Shown: positions 33,647-36,944 of the stretch, piece after piece
Numbering within the stretch: position 1 is the stretch's first letter
Layout: each line of letters starts with the position of its first letter
NCBI GenBank assembly: GCA_015489595.1
Contig: WFZK01000026.1
Coordinates: 1 to 36,944, forward strand
DNA length: 36,944 nt
Direction: 5' to 3'
DNA from: Candidatus Dojkabacteria bacterium
Lineage (GTDB): Bacteria; Patescibacteriota; Dojkabacteria; GCA-002793355
Program-made: the position numbers and the translations under genes
Notes under the pieces: generated by a model
Told to the model about the DNA's origin: nothing
Databases searched by the model: none
What the model saw: the letters and a program-made list of their open reading frames with translations, nothing else

Positions 33647-35947
33647 TTAAATCTTTACCTCGTCTACGCTAGATATAAGCACCTCTCTACGGTTACCTAT
33701 TCTAGGGCTTACAACCCCTAAAGCTTCCATCTGTTCGATCAGTCTTGCAGCTCTATTAAAGCCTATTCTTAGATACCTCTGCAAAGCCGAAGCAGAGACC
33801 TTTTGCTGCTCTACTACAAGACGAATAGCTTCTCTTAAAAGTGGATCTTTATCGTAACCTTCGCCACTCCCAGGCCCCATGACCTCAGGCTGCTGATTTA
33901 CAACCTCTTCTACATAAAAAGTCTTGGGCTCCTCATACACTTTAAACACATACTCCTTAATAGCTGAAGCTAGTTTCTCAATCTCTTTTGTACTTACATA
34001 TGCGCCCTGCACACGTTTTAGCTTTACGCTGTTTGGAGTCTTAATCAACATATCTCCCTTGCCTAACAGATTCTCTGCGCCGGATTGATCAATTATTACT
34101 CTAGAATCAACATTGCTTGTTACTCCAAGTGCAATTCTTGCCGGGATATTTGCTTTTATAAGACCGGTTATTACGTTCACGCTCGGTCTTTGTGTGGCTA
34201 AGATTAAGTGTATACCTGTAGCTCTTGCAAGCTGAGCCAACCTTACAATTTTCTGCTCAACCTCTGCCCTTTTGGTTAAGATAAGATCTGCCATCTCATC
34301 GATGATTAAAACAACGTACGGAATCTTAAACTCACCAAGGGCATTAAATTCGTCTATATTTCGCACATGTTTCTGCTTAAAAAGCCTATACCTTAACTCC
34401 ATCTCAGAGATAAGCCAATCAAGCGCAGAGACAACCTTGTCCATTTCAGTAATCACTGGTACAAGAAGGTGTGGAAGGTCATTGTAGAGCTCCATCTCTA
34501 CCATCTTTGGATCTACCAAGATAAGCCTCAGCTCGTCTGGAGTAAAGTTCATGAGAAAGCCCGTGATGATGTCATTAAGGGTCACGGATTTACCGGTACC
34601 TGTTGCACCTGCTACCAAAAGATGCGGCATGTTCGCAAGATCTAGAACCACTACATCCCCCTGAATCCCTTTCCCTATGGCTAAAGGAAGGCGTTTTTTA
34701 TTCCTATCTAGCTCTTCTGAGGCTAAAATCTCTCTTATTCTAACAATGTGAGGCTTGCGCCTTGGTACCTCAATGCCCACAAGGTTTGTACCTGCTATCG
34801 TATCCACGCGTATAGAATCACTAGGAGCAGCAAGAGCCAGAGCTATATCTTTGGCCAGATTTTTAACTTTGGCCACTTTAGTACCAGTTGCCAAATTAAG
34901 GGCATACTGAACCACTGTTGGACCGATTACAATCCTTGTAACCTTGGCCTGGACTCTAAAACTGGCCAGAGTCTCTTCTATAACCTTGCTTTTTTGCTGA
35001 ATCTCTCTTTTATCGATAGAATCTGGCACAGGCGGCTCAAAAATATCTAGAGGAGGAAACTCCCACTGCTCAAACTTAGGGGAGTAAAGCTCCATGAATC
35101 GCTGCTCAAGTTCAGAGTATTGCGAAACCGGAGCCTCAGCTTCTTGTTTTGAACCAGCAGATAACAGATCAGTCCCAAAGTTTACTTTTATTTGAGGCTC
35201 TTTTTGTTCTGTAACATCGGGTAGTTCTACTTCTTCACTTGGTAAAGCTTCTGCATCTGCTCTTTTCTCCTTTGCCTGAACTCGAGAGCTCTCAGCCTTA
35301 ACCTCCTTAGCTTTCTCTGACTCTACTGTAGTGGCTGTTTTTATCTCGATTACTGCCTCTTCTTCTGAAGTAGAAGAAGGCTTACGTGTTAAGATCTTTT
35401 TAGCCAAGCTAACGACTCCCGCGACAAAACGAACAAGAAGCCTAGCTAGATAAGCTATAGCATCAAGAGTAAATTTTGTTGAAACCTGAATGAAACCGGC
35501 GATCTGGGATAATGAAACTCCGCTGACTAAAGAAACTCCTATTAAAATCAAGGTAAAGAGAACAGCTATCTCAAGCCCTCCACCTAGCATATCGTATAAG
35601 AAGGAGTGAAGTACTCTGCCTAGCAGTCCTGCACTTGTGGTAGAGCGAACTATAGCCACTAGAGGCGCAAGAGCTGCAATAAGAAGAGACTCTCCTATTA
35701 GCCGCTTTTTTGAAAAGATGTTTTTAAGGCCAATTAAATTAAATCCTAAGCTTAAAAGAAGAATTCCCAGAAGATAAGTGTTAACCCCTAGAAAAGAGTA
35801 AAGCATCCTAGGGATTGCTCCTGCCAAAGTGTTGTTAAATATAAGGGCTATTCCTGCACTTAAGAATAGAAATCCTATAAAAACCTGAGTCTCCTTGGAT
35901 TTTATGGTCAACCCTTTATGCTTAGGAGGGCGCCCCCTTCGTGCCAT
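33647..35947 (-). CDS. ftsK: FtsK/SpoIIIE DNA translocase
   Basis: N-terminal TMs; HLLVAGATGTGKSVTLNDII, RLILVDPKMVEMELYNDLPHLLVPV, LILATQRPSVNVITGLIKANIPARIA; C-terminal gamma wHTH; TATAAT 5 nt before ATG. Confidence 0.96.
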   Translation of the reverse strand: MARRGRPPKHKGLTIKSKETQVFIGFLFLSAGIALIFNNTLAGAIPRMLYSFLGVNTYLLGILLLSLGFNLIGLKNIFSKKRLIGESLLIAALAPLVAIVRSTTSAGLLGRVLHSFLYDMLGGGLEIAVLFTLILIGVSLVSGVSLSQIAGFIQVSTKFTLDAIAYLARLLVRFVAGVVSLAKKILTRKPSSTSEEEAVIEIKTATTVESEKAKEVKAESSRVQAKEKRADAEALPSEEVELPDVTEQKEPQIKVNFGTDLLSAGSKQEAEAPVSQYSELEQRFMELYSPKFEQWEFPPLDIFEPPVPDSIDKREIQQKSKVIEETLASFRVQAKVTRIVIGPTVVQYALNLATGTKVAKVKNLAKDIALALAAPSDSIRVDTIAGTNLVGIEVPRRKPHIVRIREILASEELDRNKKRLPLAIGKGIQGDVVVLDLANMPHLLVAGATGTGKSVTLNDIITGFLMNFTPDELRLILVDPKMVEMELYNDLPHLLVPVITEMDKVVSALDWLISEMELRYRLFKQKHVRNIDEFNALGEFKIPYVVLIIDEMADLILTKRAEVEQKIVRLAQLARATGIHLILATQRPSVNVITGLIKANIPARIALGVTSNVDSRVIIDQSGAENLLGKGDMLIKTPNSVKLKRVQGAYVSTKEIEKLASAIKEYVFKVYEEPKTFYVEEVVNQQPEVMGPGSGEGYDKDPLLREAIRLVVEQQKVSASALQRYLRIGFNRAARLIEQMEALGVVSPRIGNRREVLISSVDEVKI

Positions 35948-35984
35948 AGGATATTATACAGGATTAGGAGGCTAGGGGCTGAGA

Positions 35985-36164
35985 GGGGGGCTGGGGCGAA
36001 AAATCGAAAAAAGTCGATTTTTGCGTGAGCCCCCTAAACTCATCATTCTTCTAGCCATTCTAGATTCCCCGTTGTTGACGGACTATTTTTCGCTACCCAG
36101 CGTAAGGTAACTTACTTACGGACGTGGGGCAAAATGTGTCATTACCACATTTTGTCCCACGTCC
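35985..36164 (+). repeat. Composite palindromic repeat, copy 2
   Basis: H1 about 35985-36034, spacer 36036-36119, H2 36120-36138/36146-36164 (ggacgtggggcaaaatgtg ... cacattttgtcccacgtcc); aligns to 248-431. Confidence 0.85.
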
Positions 36165-36240
36165 CAAACGGACTCTTCTCTTATGGTGGAGGGAATCTGC
36201 CTATCCGTAGGGTTATTCAAAGCAGTTGGGAGGGGCGCAA

Positions 36241-36296
36241 TTGTAGGAGGCTTACGCAAAATCGGCTTTTTACGATTTTGCGTAAGCCTCCTACAA
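36241..36296. repeat. Perfect 24-bp inverted repeat overlapping the 3' end of the pilin-like gene
   Basis: ttgtaggaggcttacgcaaaatcg (36241-36264)/cgattttgcgtaagcctcctacaa (36273-36296), 8-nt loop. Confidence 0.9.
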
Positions 36297-36623
36297 AGGT
36301 TGAAGTCCCTGATTTGAAAGCTTACTGAATACAAAATTTGCAATAAGCCCAGAAACGATAGCAATACCTAAGCCTATTATTGCGTAGGTTATAGTCTTTT
36401 GAGCTTTATCCACATTTTCACTCTTCCCTTGAGAATTTATAAACAGATATCCAGCATAAATGATAAGACCTACTGAGAAAACTCCCAACAGAGTAATAGC
36501 AGTGCGAAAAGATCTGGCAACAACAACATTTATATCTTCACTGATATAGCCCTGCGGAGCTCCGGTAACAGTTCCGACTTGATACTTACCAATTAACCTA
36601 ATTTTTTCAAAAAGTCCATGCAT
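36291..36623 (-). CDS. VirB2/TrbC-like small two-TM pilin-type protein
   Basis: SFRTAITLLGVFSVGLIIYAGYLFINSQGKSENVDKAQKTITYAIIGLGIAIVSGLIANFV. Confidence 0.7.
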   Translation of the reverse strand: MHGLFEKIRLIGKYQVGTVTGAPQGYISEDINVVVARSFRTAITLLGVFSVGLIIYAGYLFINSQGKSENVDKAQKTITYAIIGLGIAIVSGLIANFVFSKLSNQGLQPL

Positions 36624-36932
36624 TTAAAAGCCTGTAACACCTAATATCTTTCCTATTAACCCTTTTATCACGAAAGCCCCTAAAACTATAGCCAAACCTA
36701 TGATCGCGCTTGTTATTACACCTTGTGCAGCTTTGACCTTGTTAGCGTCTCCCTCGCTGGTCATATACTTATAGCCTCCGTAGATAAGAAGTCCCACAAA
36801 CAGCATCCCGAAGATGGGTAAAATATTGGTTAAAACTTTAGCAAACAGATCACTTAAGCTAGTAGGAGCTTTTACAGGGTCACTTAACCTGCTAATGTCT
36901 AGCTGGCTTTTTAAAACACCAATATTAACCAT
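36624..36932 (-). CDS. Paralogous VirB2/TrbC-like small two-TM pilin-type protein
   Basis: VLTNILPIFGMLFVGLLIYGGYKYMTSEGDANKVKAAQGVITSAIIGLAIVLGAFVIKGLIG; same LIY-GY...G...V..A..IT.AIIGL pattern. Confidence 0.7.
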   Translation of the reverse strand: MVNIGVLKSQLDISRLSDPVKAPTSLSDLFAKVLTNILPIFGMLFVGLLIYGGYKYMTSEGDANKVKAAQGVITSAIIGLAIVLGAFVIKGLIGKILGVTGF

Positions 36933-36944
36933 TGCAGTATTTTA

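Noticed and set aside
36116-36364. ORFs on both strands (36116-36364 minus, 36134-36328 plus)
   Set aside because: Both are read through palindromic repeats; symmetrical stems give similar peptides on each strand (CRRLTQNR...RKPPT). Not coding.
1-36944. CRISPR arrays, tRNA/rRNA genes, prophage or IS transposases
   Set aside because: No regularly spaced direct repeats, no tRNA-like TPsiC arms outside CDS, and no transposase/integrase motifs in any ORF.
1-36944. UGA recoding (as in some CPR lineages)
   Set aside because: TGA is used as a stop (e.g. cupin at 1460-1462) and conserved genes read cleanly with standard code.

Overview
This window is dense with bacterial genes. It has about 27 supported CDS, standard genetic code (TAA, TAG and TGA all end genes), and no rRNA or tRNA that I could recognise. 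Gene content, with small genes, VirB2/TrbC-like pilins, a two-gene 2-oxoacid:ferredoxin oxidoreductase and a class II RNR, suggests a Patescibacteria/CPR-type genome. That placement is inference only.

Recognisable genes: YbaK-type deacylase, cupin, mraY, GT2, M20 peptidase, rarA, murC, POR/KOR beta and fused gamma-alpha with tmk between them, M3 oligoendopeptidase, HIT, trpS, polA, a 7TM sensor kinase, nrdJ, comF, dnaG, trmB, tatD, ftsK and a tandem pilin pair.

The most interesting material is not in the named genes:
(1) A dispersed family of GC-rich palindromes with the half-site GGGG-N2-GGGGCAAAA(A)TCG. It includes a ~180-bp composite repeat in two good copies (248-431 and 35985-36164) and degenerate copies at 9313-9424 and possibly 31586-31690.
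(2) Palindromes lying directly 5' of promoters, at the 3' end of murC, and inside comF.
(3) Exact TATAAT boxes 5-6 nt before the start codon of ten genes, implying widespread leaderless transcription.
(4) Three large helical orphan proteins, one split by a single in-frame TAA.
(5) A comF gene whose N-terminal zinc-finger frame has no canonical start codon.
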